From positions 37,696,164 to 37,760,163 of the forward strand of contig CM075941.1 of assembly GCA_038030265.1 (NCBI GenBank): a DNA stretch of 64,000 nucleotides, read 5' to 3'. Within the stretch, counting starts at the first letter, position 1; each line of letters starts with the position of its first letter. Source of the stretch: Corythucha ciliata (lineage: Eukaryota > Arthropoda > Insecta > Hemiptera > Tingidae). The position numbers and the translations under genes were made by a program. This document shows positions 12,110-23,100 of this stretch, piece after piece. The notes under the pieces are model-generated. The model made no database searches. It saw nothing but the letters and a program-made list of their open reading frames with translations, and had not been told where the DNA came from.

Positions 12110-13235
12110 AGTTAGCCTGTTTAGAGTCTTTATAATACAAGCAAATTAATGCGTTTCCTCTATTCTAGCTGTGAACAAGCGGAGTTTGTCAAAGTTCTCC
12201 GTAAACTAGCGTTCGTTTCCATTTTAGAAACGAATGAACGATTTGTCTCAATTTTAGCCTGGAATTAGCGCGCGGTCATTCTCAGTTTTAGTGATGAATT
12301 AGTGTGTCGTATCAAATGTATCTGACAAATAAGCGTTTCCCCCTCAATTTCAGCAGCGTGTTTCCGACTTTTCTCCATTTTCGCCTAGAATTAGCGTTTT
12401 TCTTCACTTCTCAGTCATGTGGATTAGCGATTTTTCATCTCTATTGCCGCAAATTAGCGGTATTTCTCAATTTTACCCGCGAGATATCCCCTAGTTTCAG
12501 TTGCGAATTATTTATTAATTTTACCCGCGAGTTACTGCTCTCAGCCCCGAATTAGTGGGCCTCCTAATCCGCGAATTACCTATCGTTTTTCTCCATTTTA
12601 TAGCTGTGAATGAGAGTTTCTTGTCAACTTATGCCGCGAAATAACGCATATCTACAATTATAGCAGCGAATAAGCTTTTTTCCTCAATTTTAATGAGAAA
12701 TAAGCGGTTTGTCTCTGTTGTTTTAGCTGTGAGAGGGCGTGTTTCCGAGGCGTAGCGTTTTCCTCAATTTTGGCAGCGTTTTTTTTACTATTTTTGTCGT
12801 GACTTAATACTATTTCTCACCGTAGCCGCCAAATGTTTTCTTAATTTTACAGGTGATCTGTGAATTAGTGGATTTTCTAAAATTGATCCACGAATAAGCG
12901 ACTTCCTTTATTTCTCTTGCTATAATACGCGCTTTTTGCCGCGAATTGAATCTTATCTCTATTTTCAGCCGTGGATAAGCGTTTAACTCCCATTTTAGGT
13001 GGGAAGTAGTTAGCAGTTTTCTTAGTTGTAGCCGTAAATTAGGAGGTTCTCTAAATTTTCGCCGCGAATTCGTGATTTTTTCATGTTTCATTTGAATTAG
13101 CGCTTTTACTCAATTTCAGGCCCGATGTTACCTCGAAAAACCGCTGGAATGGGCGTTTTTTCAATATTAGTTGAGGCTTCTGAGTGATTGATTGCTGTTT
13201 TTACTTATAGCTGTGAATTGCGGGTCAAAGAGTCA
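12110..13235 (+). repeat. R3 array inside X2
   Basis: More than 30 forward units of 'cgaattagcgtttttctcaa' plus 'ttttagccg' type, many with strong T runs. Short open frames in it are periodic and not coding. Confidence 0.88.
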
Positions 13236-13335
13236 TCTGTGCAGCTTTCTAGTCAACAGTCCACATTTTATAATGGGCACCATCTTCTTAGAGGGGGCTG
13301 AAACACCCAAAACCCTCCCCGTAAATCCGCCACTG

Positions 13336-14160
13336 TCTTAGTCCTTCCTCCTTGTTGTCTCCTTGCTGTGTGCGTTCCTCTAATCATAAAAATAGGGTTT
13401 AATGTTGGGTTTTATAATCATCATTGCATATATGGAAAGTACGGGAGGTTTCACCCTTGGAGTTGGAGACCCGACGAAATGTGAAATTCCGTTGTGAGGC
13501 GCGGTCTTCCAGGGAAAGCTCGGAAATTCAGAGAGTTTTAAGCGTCCCAAATTTGCTAGGGGCAGAGAGGGCAGTTGTGGTTCCTTGGAGTTTTGTTTCA
13601 AACACATCACCGTACCCTATAATGAACTGTGGGAAGGGTTATGACAGAATCTATAGCTTTTAGTTTAGTGAACGCGGAACCTAGACAGTGGTGTCAACGC
13701 CACAACAGCGCCCTGACAAATAGCCGCAAAGTCTCAGCATTTATAGAAGAAATTGGAAGTTTCCTGGGTTTTAGGTAAGGACCTAAAACGGGTCTTGTCA
13801 GTTCTGGTGACTTGGTCAGCCAGATTCTCCCTGGCCCTGGCTCGGTTTTTAGCTATAATGTAGGTTGAGAGCCGGGAGGCGGTCCCTGCCGTCTCAATAT
13901 AGCCGTGTTGATGAGACCAGGAGTGAAGTCAAAAGGAGACTGGACAGTACCTTTGATGCAAATTTCAGAGAGAGAGAAACCACCCAGTCCTATGCTTTCA
14001 TATCCTCTCCGCCTGCGCGCGCGCCCTCGAGCCAAATAACCCTGTGGTCTGAACTTCTGATGGTTTGGGATCGAAAAACACTGGAGCGCACTAACGTCAC
14101 CTTGACATTCTCAATTCTCCTACATTTTGAGTGAGGTCGAGTGACAGGAATTTATAAGCG
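13336..14160. other. X4 interior, no gene recognised
   Basis: Richer in G+C than its surroundings near 13790-14040. It contains duplication copy B (13658-13773) and a GCGC run near 14015. Open frames of 60-89 codons exist on both strands but none resembles a family I know. Confidence 0.4.
13658..13773 (+). repeat. 113-bp duplication, copy B
   Basis: Second copy of 11573-11685, standing alone outside any R2 array. It differs by 'atagaagaaa' for 'ataggagaaa' and at the extreme right end. Confidence 0.9.
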
Positions 14161-14164
14161 ATTT

Positions 14165-14525
14165 CCATTCAACACACTACACAAGTGTAGTACCCATGGA
14201 GGTAGGAACAAGTGGAGGGAGAGAAACGCATTTTTCGTGAAGCCGGTCGCCATTACTACACACCATCTGTTATCAGGTCTTACCCAACAAAAACATTGAC
14301 AATTTGATACTTGATCAGTGAAAAAATGATAAATTCCCCTCCCGTCATCTCTAGGTGAATGATAACAGTGGGTGTGTAATGGCGGGAAAACCAGCTTCAC
14401 ATGTTTCTACATTAAAAAAGTATTTCTCTCTCTCCACTTGTTCCTACCTCCATGGTAGTGCCGCGTCCTCTCCATAATGAGGGAGGGTGGAAAAACGAAC
14501 ACCTCACTAGTGTATTACATTGAAT
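14165..14525. mobile_element. Foldback element
   Basis: Left arm at about 14175-14285 ('catggaggtaggaacaagtg', 'gccattactacacacc') pairs with the right arm at about 14360-14465 ('cacttgttcctacctccatg', 'gtgtgtaatggcg'). The centre is about 70 bp. The outermost 'cactacacaagtgtag' is itself palindromic. The 82-codon minus frame is arm sequence. Confidence 0.75.
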
Positions 14526-14694
14526 GAAAAACGCCATATGTTTGGTTTTTGACTGAAATTTTCACTGAGAGATGAATTTATTGGACTTATTTCGCGGATG
14601 TGACGAGTATGATAATTGTTTGGAGGTGGGAGGGATTCGCCCCTCTCAAGGAAGCTTGCTGGGTCCGCGCTACGAAGGCGCTATCTGTCCACGT

Positions 14695-15345
14695 TATACC
14701 CGTGATTAGCGACGTTTCTTAGTTTTTAGCCACGAATGCAGAATTTTTCTCAAATGCAACCGCGAATTAGCGTTTTGTCTCAATTTTACCAACGAATTAG
14801 CACTCTTCTCCAATTAACGAACGCGAATTATACCTCTAATTCAGCAGAGCATTACAATTTTACACAATTTTAGCTGCTAATTCACGTATTTTCTCATGTT
14901 GGCCCGCAAATGAGGGTTTTATATCTGAATTTGGCTACGTAATAGCGGGTTATCTCTATTTCAGCCACGTATTAACGGATTTTCTTAGATATGTCCAAGA
15001 ATTAACATTGTTTCTCAATTGTTGCGTCGAATCAGGACTTTTCCTTAAAATTATCACTACGAATTAGATCAGTTCTCCAGTTTAGCCACGAATTATTTCT
15101 TAATTTCAGCCGCTCATTTCCAATTTACTTTATTTCTGCCATTAATTAGTGATTTTTCTCAAATTGGTCCGCGAATAGGACCAATTTACCATTTGGTGTA
15201 TAAATTTACCAATTTATACACGATTAGCCACGATTGCTAGCGATGCACGATTTGCCACTTCATTTCAATTTTAGCCGGCGGGAATTCGCAATTTCAGCGG
15301 TGTATTAGGACTTTTTATTAATTTTATAGCCACGAATTAGGTTTT
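14695..15345 (+). repeat. R3 array, forward
   Basis: About 20 units ('cgaattagcgttttgtctca' plus 'attttacca'). It is probably the right half of the array split by X4. It ends at a pyrimidine tract near 15346. Confidence 0.85.
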
Positions 15346-15625
15346 TTTTTCTCTCTTACTCTCACTCTCTTCTTATGAGGTCGAATCACCCGAATACTTA
15401 TTGAAGCGAAGGCTGGTCCGTTCGAAAAAACTGAAAAAAAATAGCGTTGACATGGATTTTTAGCCGAGAATCAGCCGTTTTAGTGCATTTCATTCTGAAA
15501 ATGCACTATTGGTCTCGTCGTGATGGTGGCAAACATGGGTCATGTCATGTTTTTTTCACGTTTCAGAACCTCTAGAACACGAATTCAGTGGTCTCCGGAA
15601 TTTATATATATATATAGGTTTATAT

Positions 15626-16110
15626 ATGTCGCATCCATGTCGAGTAATTGTCCACTTCACGAAATGGATATCCATTTCACGAAGTGGCTGCACTTGCCGT
15701 AACTTCAAAAAATTACGACATCTGGACAAAAAAATTGTCCATTTCTTGAAAAGGAATTCGTGTTTGTCCAATTGCTGAAATCAAGCTTCCTTACTGCAAG
15801 TGGGTGCACAACATTATCCTTTTCGTGAAATGGATGAGTGAGGAATCTCTGATGCTGAAACAAGTTTTGTTTTATTTAAAAAGGTTATTTTATTGAGCAC
15901 TCAAAACCCCGCTAAAAAATGACGTTGTGCATCCACTTGTAGTAAGAAGGCTTAATTTCAGCAACCGGACAAACGCGATTTCCTTTTCAAGAAATGGATA
16001 TTTTTTTTTGTCCAGATGTCGTAATTTTTTAAAATTACGGCAAGTGGAGCCACTTCGTGAAATGGACATTCATTTCATGAAGTGGACAATTTCGCCAAGT
16101 GGATGCGACA
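15626..16110. mobile_element. Long-arm inverted-repeat element
   Basis: Begins 'atgtcgcatcc' and ends 'ggatgcgaca'. Arms of about 180 bp pair across a centre at about 15820-15920 ('ccacttcacgaaatgg' on the left, 'ccacttcgtgaaatgg' on the right, plus further smaller inverted motifs). It directly abuts the element that starts at 16111. The 60-78 codon frames on both strands are mirror images of the arms. Confidence 0.8.
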
Positions 16111-16573
16111 TACAGGGTGATTCAGGAGGAATGTGACAAACTTGCACAGGTGGATTCGGAAAGAGAATAAAACCGTTCGAAAGTACACATAACGGGGTAG
16201 TTTTCCACAACTTTACCCGTTGATGCGCGCACTAGCAGCTGATTGACACTGATGTGAAATTTATCAGGTATTCGAAAAAACTACTTTTTTCACTTTTCAC
16301 ATGGCTGAAATAGTGACGCGCAGGCGACATTTTTTGATTTTCACGGTGGTTTCAGGAACAGGATTTTGTCCTCTTCCCGAATCCACCGTCAGTTTTTGTC
16401 TACCACCTACGGTGAGCCGTAAAAAAAGTAATGCAACTAGAAAAAAACAGGAAAATGCTCATATCTCGTAACCAAAGCATTTTCTGCTATGCGTCTATAT
16501 GACGTTTTTTGTGCGTCCAGGTACGCACTATCACCTGCGTAAGTTTGTCACATTCCTCCTGAATCACCCAGTA
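16111..16573. mobile_element. Mariner-type MITE, intact ends
   Basis: Begins TACAGGGTGATTCAGGAGGA and ends with the inverse (TCCTGAATCACCCAGTA). Inverted repeats run for about 40 bp, including 'atgtgacaaactt'. TA at both ends and the CAGGGTG terminus fit a Tc1/mariner derivative. It has no reading frame of note. A second, truncated copy lies inverted at 40422-40839. Confidence 0.85.
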
Positions 16574-17480
16574 TTATATCTTTATGGCCGTTTTCTTGTT
16601 AGCACGTTAACTCTCGTAGAAGTTAATTTAGCGGAACGCACTTTGGCACAAAAATCAGTAGTCATACGATCCTGGTCGGTATTGCATTTGGGCCAAATCG
16701 GTCGAGGTGGAGGGGGGAAAAATAGGGGTTGAAATGGTCAAAAAATCACTACAATTCACCAGTTGATTCTAGATGCATCATAGATCATATTCGGTACGTA
16801 TACTCCATGTTAGAGTAGCCTTTGGTTCCCATTTTAATTTTTTTGAAAAAATCGAGGGGGAGGGGGTGTTCCCTCCGGGGAGGAAGTAAGTGTGTGATCT
16901 TGTTAGCACCATAACTCTCGAAGAAATCAATTCAGAGGAACGCGCTTTGGCACAAAGATCAGCAGTCATAAGACCCCGGTCGGTATTGCATTTGGGCCAA
17001 ATCGGTCAAGGTGGAGGGGGGGAAAATAGGGGTAGAAATTGTCAAAAAATCACTACAATTCACCAGTTGATTCTAGATTCATCATATTCAGTACGAATAT
17101 TCCATGTTAGAGTAGCCTTTGATTCCCATTTATTTAATTTTTCGAAAAAGTCAAGGTGGTGGGGGTGGTCCTCCCGGTGTGGAAGTGTAAAAATATCGTT
17201 GAACTTCACTAGTTCATCTTAGCGCTCTAAAATTCGACTCAGTAATTTAATGTAACAGAAGCCCTGGGTTCCATTGAGATTTATCGAAAACTTTGATGAG
17301 GGGGGGGGGGGTGAAATGGGGTATGAACTTTCAAAAAATCGCTTAAAATTACCCCCTTGGGAAACTACCGAAAATTTTTGACATTTTTGAAGAGAGGGTG
17401 GTGAAAATAGAGGAAGAAGTTCGGCTTAATAAAACAAATTATTCTATCCAAATTATTACTTCTGGGACGGCTTAGGGTAT
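16574..17480 (+). repeat. 304-bp tandem repeat, two clear units plus diverged remainder
   Basis: Units start at 'cttgttagcac' at 16595 and 16899 (period 304) and include 'ttgcatttgggccaaatcgg' and 'caccagttgattctaga'. A third, diverged unit extends to about 17310 and a tail to about 17480 ('ttacttctgggacggctta'). The whole block recurs inverted at 39470-40421. Open frames in units 1 and 2 are similar simply because the units are similar. Confidence 0.85.
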
Positions 17481-17559
17481 CCGTATACGGAATGAAACGC
17501 ACTCTTTCCGACCGCCAGCTGCCGGAGCGAAATTTCTTCTCATATTGATACATGATCGT

Positions 17560-18232
17560 CGTTTTTCTCCATTTCAGCTGTATGAATGATCTCATTATCC
17601 CGATTTTACCAGGGAATGAGCGAGTTTTCTCAGTTTTAGCGGGTTTTCAGAATAGTATTTCTGAATTATTACTTCCTTTCACTAGGACTAGGACTGTGAC
17701 TGTGGTGGTGCGGTGAGGAGGGGAGTAATCCCCCAAATGTCCGTAGATAGGGTCATCTAAGCTCAATTATTCTTTTTAGCTATGTGAATGAGCATTTTTT
17801 CTCAATTTTTGACGCGAATTAGCGGATTTTCTCATACTGAGTTGGCGTATTTCTTATATTGATCGGGGAATTGGCGTTTTTCTCTATTTTAGCTGCAAAT
17901 GAGCGCTCTACATCTCAATTTCAGCTTAGTTTTCTCAGTTTTACCCTTTGATTAATGGGTTTACTCAAACGTATCAGTAAATTAGTAGTGTATTCTCAAT
18001 TTTAGCAGCGTTATTAGCACTTATTCTGCATTTTAACTGCGAATTAATGTTTCCTTCACGTCCTAATAAGCACTTTTCTCAATTTTCACCGAAAATCAGT
18101 GCACTTTCTCAATTTTAGTAAAGAATTCGCGGATATTTTCAAATTAGTCCGCGAATTACGAAATACGAGCTTTATCTACATTTTAGATGTCTATTAACAT
18201 TTAGCGATATATGTAGCACTTATATTAGTTTC
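17560..18232 (+). repeat. R3 array, forward
   Basis: Units such as 'gcgaattagcggattttctc'. A gap at about 17650-17760 holds non-array sequence. The array is interrupted at 18235 by a TIR element and resumes at 18968. Confidence 0.82.
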
Positions 18233-18234
18233 TC

Positions 18235-18964
18235 TACACAGGGTTTTCAAAAAATAGAGGGCAATATTTCGCCCTGTGATTCTACACTCCAAATGGGCTA
18301 AAACGACCCCTATTGACCATAGTCCGATTCTCATTATTTTCCGAGATATTCAGGATTTCAGTACTTTTTGATTTTGCCTTGCTTTCTTTTTTGTCCAATA
18401 GTTTTATGTCAACATAAAACAGTTTTTGACATAAAATTGTCGATAAAACTACGTCAGAAATAAATATGTGTCTCGTGTTTTTCAAGCACGAATATGAAAT
18501 TTCTAGAAAAAAGTCCTTATAAGAGGGCGACATAAAAATACAATTTTCATGTTGATACTATGCGCCAACTTTTCTGAAAAAATGTCATCTCCGAAACACC
18601 TATTGAGGAGCAATCCAGCTTCAAAATGTCGTGAACATGGGTTGAATTTTGAACAAGTTTGACTTTGTTGCAGGATATCTGAGTACGTATGGAGCAAAAT
18701 GGAATGGAATGCCTAAATTCTAATAGAAAAAGGTCCGCTCTTTCCAATGGTACCTTCAGATTTGGCCTTGGAGCTTCCGGTTACTATGCAACGGCCGCTA
18801 AAAAAAAAAAATTGCTAAATCAAAAAGTACTTATACTTAAATCCTGAATATCTCGGAAAATAATGAGAATCGGACTATGGTCAATAGGGGTCGTTTTAAC
18901 CCATTTGAGGTGCAAAATCACCGGGCAAAATAATTATTGCCCTCTATTTTTTGAACACCCTGTA
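18235..18964. mobile_element. 730-bp element with about 130-bp terminal inverted repeats
   Basis: Left 'tacacagggttttcaaaaaa' and right 'ttttttgaacaccctgta'. Arms pair from there through 'tagtccgattctcattattt' to 'gatattcaggattt'. TA at both ends and a CAGGGTG-like tip suggest a mariner-type derivative. The centre (18440-18750) has no recognisable protein. It was inserted into an R3 array. Confidence 0.85.
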
Positions 18965-18967
18965 TAA

Positions 18968-19490
18968 TTGATCCGTGAATTAGCGTGTTTTCCTAATTTT
19001 AGCTGCGAACAGGGCATTTCCTCAATTTTTGCTGCGCCTCGTCGCTTTTTCTCAATTTTAACCGCGAATTATTTCTCAATTTTACCCGAACTATAATTCT
19101 CAATTTCAGTTGAGAAATAACACTATCGTTTTTTTTTTTTTTTTTTTTTTTTTTGAATTAGTATTCTCCAATGCGGACTAACACTTTATATCAAGTTTAG
19201 CCGTGATTTTAGCGTTTTTCTCAGTTTCGGTTATGTATTGTTGTATGTTTTTTTTTATTTATCCGTGCGGATCAGGGCTTTTTCTAAATTCTTACCGTAA
19301 ATTACTGTTTTTTTCATATTTGGCTGCGAATTATTCTTAATTTTAGCTGCAAAGCACCACCACTTTTAATACATTTTAGCCTGCTATTAGATTTTCTCTA
19401 ATTGATCCGCATTTTTTTTTTTTTTTTTTCATACATTCATTTTAGCTACGAATGAGCGCTCTTTTTTCCAACTTTAGCCACCGTGATAAC
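18968..19490 (+). repeat. R3 array, continuation
   Basis: Forward units interrupted by poly-T tracts at about 19131-19154 and 19413-19430. Together with 17560-18232 it was probably one array before the 730-bp insertion. Confidence 0.82.
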
Positions 19491-19584
19491 ACACAAAGCT
19501 TTATGGGGGCGCTCTCTGAATAAGGGGGGCTCGAGGTGGTCCATCCCCTCGTGGCCTTCTCGTTGGTACGCTTACGCTACTGCG

Positions 19585-20110
19585 CGGCGGCCACGACAGT
19601 GCCCAAAGTCCTGACGAATAGCCGTAAAATTGCAGCATTTTTTAGCTAGATATCCGTGAATTCGGAAGTTTCCAGACAGAATATTGATGAAAGCAAGTTG
19701 CAAGTTGCAAGTTTCAGGTCACTAATAACGTGAAATTCCTTGTTCCTGGTATTTATTTTCCTGAAACAGCAAGTTTATGGACCTAATTTTTTTAGTGGGC
19801 GTGAGGCCTTAGTAGGCCGTCTCCGATTTCAGCATTCAGAGATACATATTTGTGAGATTTTTGGGTGAGAAGTTTGGGTCCTTGTTTGAGCGAAATTACT
19901 AGTTTTTTGACTCAATATAAGCGAAATTGGCTCTTTTTAGTTTCGAATCTCAATTTAAGCGAAATTGCAAGTTTAGTGTCTAAATTTGAGCAAATTTGCA
20001 AGTTTTGGGCCCCCAAAAGCAACCAAAGCCAGACGAATACCTACGAAATTGAAAGTTTCCTGGCTGAATATCCGTGGCATTACTTCTTTTCCATTGCGAT
20101 TTTCCTGTAT
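19585..20110 (+). repeat. R2 array with spacer modules
   Basis: Modules at 19587 ('acagtgcccaaagtcctgac') and 20020 ('aaccaaagccagacgaatac'), and units such as 'gcgaaattgcaagtttagtg'. The 120-codon frame starting at 19865 runs along the array and is not a gene. Confidence 0.75.
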
Positions 20111-20114
20111 GAAA

Positions 20115-23100
20115 TTAAACCAGGTAAGATCTTTGATTGTACATTGTGCAGACTCGAGGCGACTCGATTACGTCCAGTGAAACAGTTGTCTCGTCTTACT
20201 TGCTTCCTCTGGATGCTGACCTCCTGACCCTCCTCTTTACAATTCTCGTTTAGTGAAAGTTATATAACAAACAACTTTGTCACTTGGTCACCGCGAGCTT
20301 ATTGATTAGCCACGGTAGAACGCGATATTATATTGAAAACAGAGCATGAGCATGACATGAGTCATTTTGGGTAATTCGTTTTTAATTGCCGCATAAACCT
20401 GAGTTTTTAGATTTAAAATTTAAGGAAATTAAGAGGTCATTACGAAAGCTTTTGCCTATAACCTGTAATTTCCGTCACAGAGCACATTTATTGCTTTTAA
20501 ACGTTCTACAAAATTGATATATTATGTAGTACGTACGCTTTTCGTTGGATCTCTTTAAGTTTACATAGCGTGACTTACCTGTCTTGCGCATTTTTCCACC
20601 AGCCTTGACCTTATTTTTTGTTTTCTTCTAACGGACAGTTTAAAAGATAAGTGCACGTGGAACAACAGTGTGAATCATTTTCAAAAGGCTGACTCACTCA
20701 CATGTGACTCAAAGTGTACGCAGGTACAGACACCTGTTGACTCACCATGTACCCTCTTTAGAGAGTTATGAATTGGACAATGTAGGGGCTCTTATTTTAA
20801 CGGAACATTCTGTATAGGGATTAGGGAATGCCTCTTATGCGTGTATGTGAGTGGAAACAGGAAAAACTTCCCTTCAACCACTCACTCCTCCACAGTTCTG
20901 AATAATTGTACGTCGAGAACTGCATGTTAAGTTTTGAGAACTTCTTGTCTTATATACCCCCGCGCCCATGACGGCGGGAATTAGACTGTTAAGAGACTGT
21001 TGGATTTGAACACAGGTCTGAAATGTATTCACGGTGTTTCCAGAAGATAACTTCTCTTACGTGCGTTTCAAAGCTAATTGGCAAAGCCGAGTGGAGGCAG
21101 CAGATTAGAGTGACATCCAATTTGCTTTACGTCTTTAAAGCTAATGAAGGCGCTCTCCTCTGAGGGCTTCCTTCGATGTTTTGACAGTCTCTTGGTGCAC
21201 GAGAAGGTGAACTTCGCCCAAGGGCGTGAGATCGACTTGCAATCAGTTTGATAATAGTAAAAAAAGTATAACACACCTCACATTAAATACGAAAAATCCA
21301 TCCAATTTATTAAAAAATGAAAAATTGAAGGGTTCAGGTTTTCATTTAAAATTACCAGCCTATTGTTAAGTTCTCATTACCTTTTGATGCACAAAATCCG
21401 CTGTTATACCTTGTTAAGACACATTTTCAAGATTTAATCATTTCCTTGACTTTTTGTAAAGAAGAAGAAGAAAAAACTCCCCCTAATTTAAGAAGATTTC
21501 TTTTGTAAACCCCATGGCAAGGGACTTTTAGCTCTGGAAAATAATCAGAAAGAAGGGTGAGAGGGTGGCGATCGTCAAGACGCCTTTTCTTATCTTTTAA
21601 GACGTACAAAGGGGTCCTATTATAGAAGCTCAATCATTACCCGTCTTCTGTCATCAAGCTCTTCCTCCCTTCCATTCCTCATTACATTTTCCATCCGAGA
21701 TTGAACCGAGTTAATTACTAATTCCTAATATATATGCTAATGAAGTGAGGGCACCGCGATAGTGAAACAAAAATACTTCACGCGTATCCAAAACGCCCTA
21801 ATGGAAAATATTAAACTTTCCCGTTGTGTATTAAGCTACCTGTCAATTCAAAACTTTCCTCGCGCGTTATGATTCCTGATTATACATTCATGATTGCGAA
21901 CATTTTCCTGGAATATTTCAGAGAAGCGAATGTCCAAAGTCTGGCAATACGAAGTTCATTCATTTATTTACATATTTCAGCCTCAAAGTTTTTCAATTCA
22001 AAAATGGGTTGACAAAATGCTAAGCGTTCGTTGTTACAGATGACAACGGTTTTGCATGCGTGAGATGATTTTAAAATCTCATCTTATTTGAAGTTTGAAA
22101 AGTTTGTTAAACATCCTCCCTCTCATTTCCCACAATTATCTTGTCTTCCGAAATCGCCTGTTGGAAAATGACAAGTAGGTTGTAGCTTACCGTGTCGTTA
22201 GCAGGCGTACAAAGAAAAAAAACGAATGGTAAAAATATTATGCCCGTTTGACCTAATGCTCATTTTTATTTAGAACCCCCCCCCCCCCCAGAGAGTGGAA
22301 AGTTCACCAGCCTATAAAGATATTGAACTATAGCAGTGGTCACCTCCTTCCTTTTATGCCCCTTCTCTTCAAAACGCTTCTTTCCTCTCACGAAAACCAA
22401 AAGCTCGTCACAGCGGGTGTCTCGCTTCCACTCGAACAATAGGAGCAGCAAAGGGTCCCTTCCACCCTTCTCGTCACAAAAAGGGATCTCCATCCTTGAA
22501 CAAAAACCCTTCTTTCGATAAGTTGTGTGTGCATATGAAACACTAAACTAGTTCTACCATAATTTTTCTATTTTTCTAAATGAAGTGCTTATCTATTGAA
22601 ATAAATTTACGGCGGTTTGATCCTGTCAGTGTGGATTCGTAGTTGAGTTAATGTCACTGGTATAGTAACAAAAGTAACGGGTCCGTACAGGAGGGAGCCC
22701 TTAAACGCCATTAAGTGCACACAATTTATTCGAATGACTTTTTGTTGAATTTTAAGAAGGTATACAAACGAGAAAGTCTCACTTTAAATACAGGTAGAAG
22801 ATAGAAGGTTGGCTCGAATACATTATTATTTAATTTGATGATGATGGATCATGGAATGATTGCGCTCCTGTTTTCACTCCATCACTATTCTAATCAATTT
22901 GAGCTCAGTATAAACAGGTAATCCAAAAATAAAAATGACTAAAACATTTTTCACTCAATTATTCATGCAAAGTGATATAACCCCAACTTCGCATCTTTTG
23001 ATTAATTGTCATCGTCGCGTCGCGGCGGGGGTAAGTACCTCCGTAGAGATTATCAATGCAAGCGGGGTGAGAATGAGGAAATGAAACAGTAGTAGCATTA

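Larger units (their letters stand above)
11304..13335 (-). mobile_element. X2: hAT-like element with R2 and R3 arrays, same family as X1
   Basis: Left end CAGTGGCGGATCTAGG. The right end, reverse complemented, is CAGTGGCGGATTTACGG. Flanks TCTTATTC (11296-11303) and TCTTAGTC (13336-13343) agree at 7 of 8 bases, the 8-bp duplication typical of hAT elements. The left 95 bp matches X1's right end inverted and the right 85 bp matches X1's left end inverted. Relative to the element, R2 is reversed in both copies. It encodes no recognisable protein and would need a transposase from elsewhere. Confidence 0.75.
11193..14668 (+). mobile_element. X4: hAT-like element inserted in an R3 array, holding nested X2
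   Basis: Left end CAGGAGCGGACCCAGAGGG. The right end, reverse complemented, begins GCGGACCCAGCAAGC, so the outermost five bases are missing on the right. Flanks are GCTACGAG (11185-11192) and GCTACGAA (14669-14676), 7 of 8 identical. Because this 8-mer is itself part of the R3 unit, the match may be array phase rather than a true duplication. Without X2 the element is about 1.4 kb. The interior right of X2 (13336-14660) is non-array sequence with a foldback at 14165-14525. Confidence 0.45.

Noticed and set aside
15520..16136. Overlapping similar frames on both strands
   Set aside because: They are mirror images produced by the long inverted arms of the TIR element.
16499..17222. Two similar frames (VLHLGQIG segment) as a duplicated gene
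   Set aside because: The 304-bp units are similar at the nucleotide level throughout, including non-coding parts. No start, stop or splice logic supports a gene.
20120..20160. Strong splice-donor-like CCAGGTAAG
   Set aside because: No matching exon frame upstream, and the nearest acceptor leaves an impossibly short intron.
19865..20227. 120-codon frame
   Set aside because: Lies along an R2 array. The stretches beginning SEITSF, SEIASL and YEIESF reflect the repeat unit.
21427..21633. 68-codon minus frame with ordinary composition
   Set aside because: No family resemblance, no splice or poly-A context. Length is within chance for this base composition.
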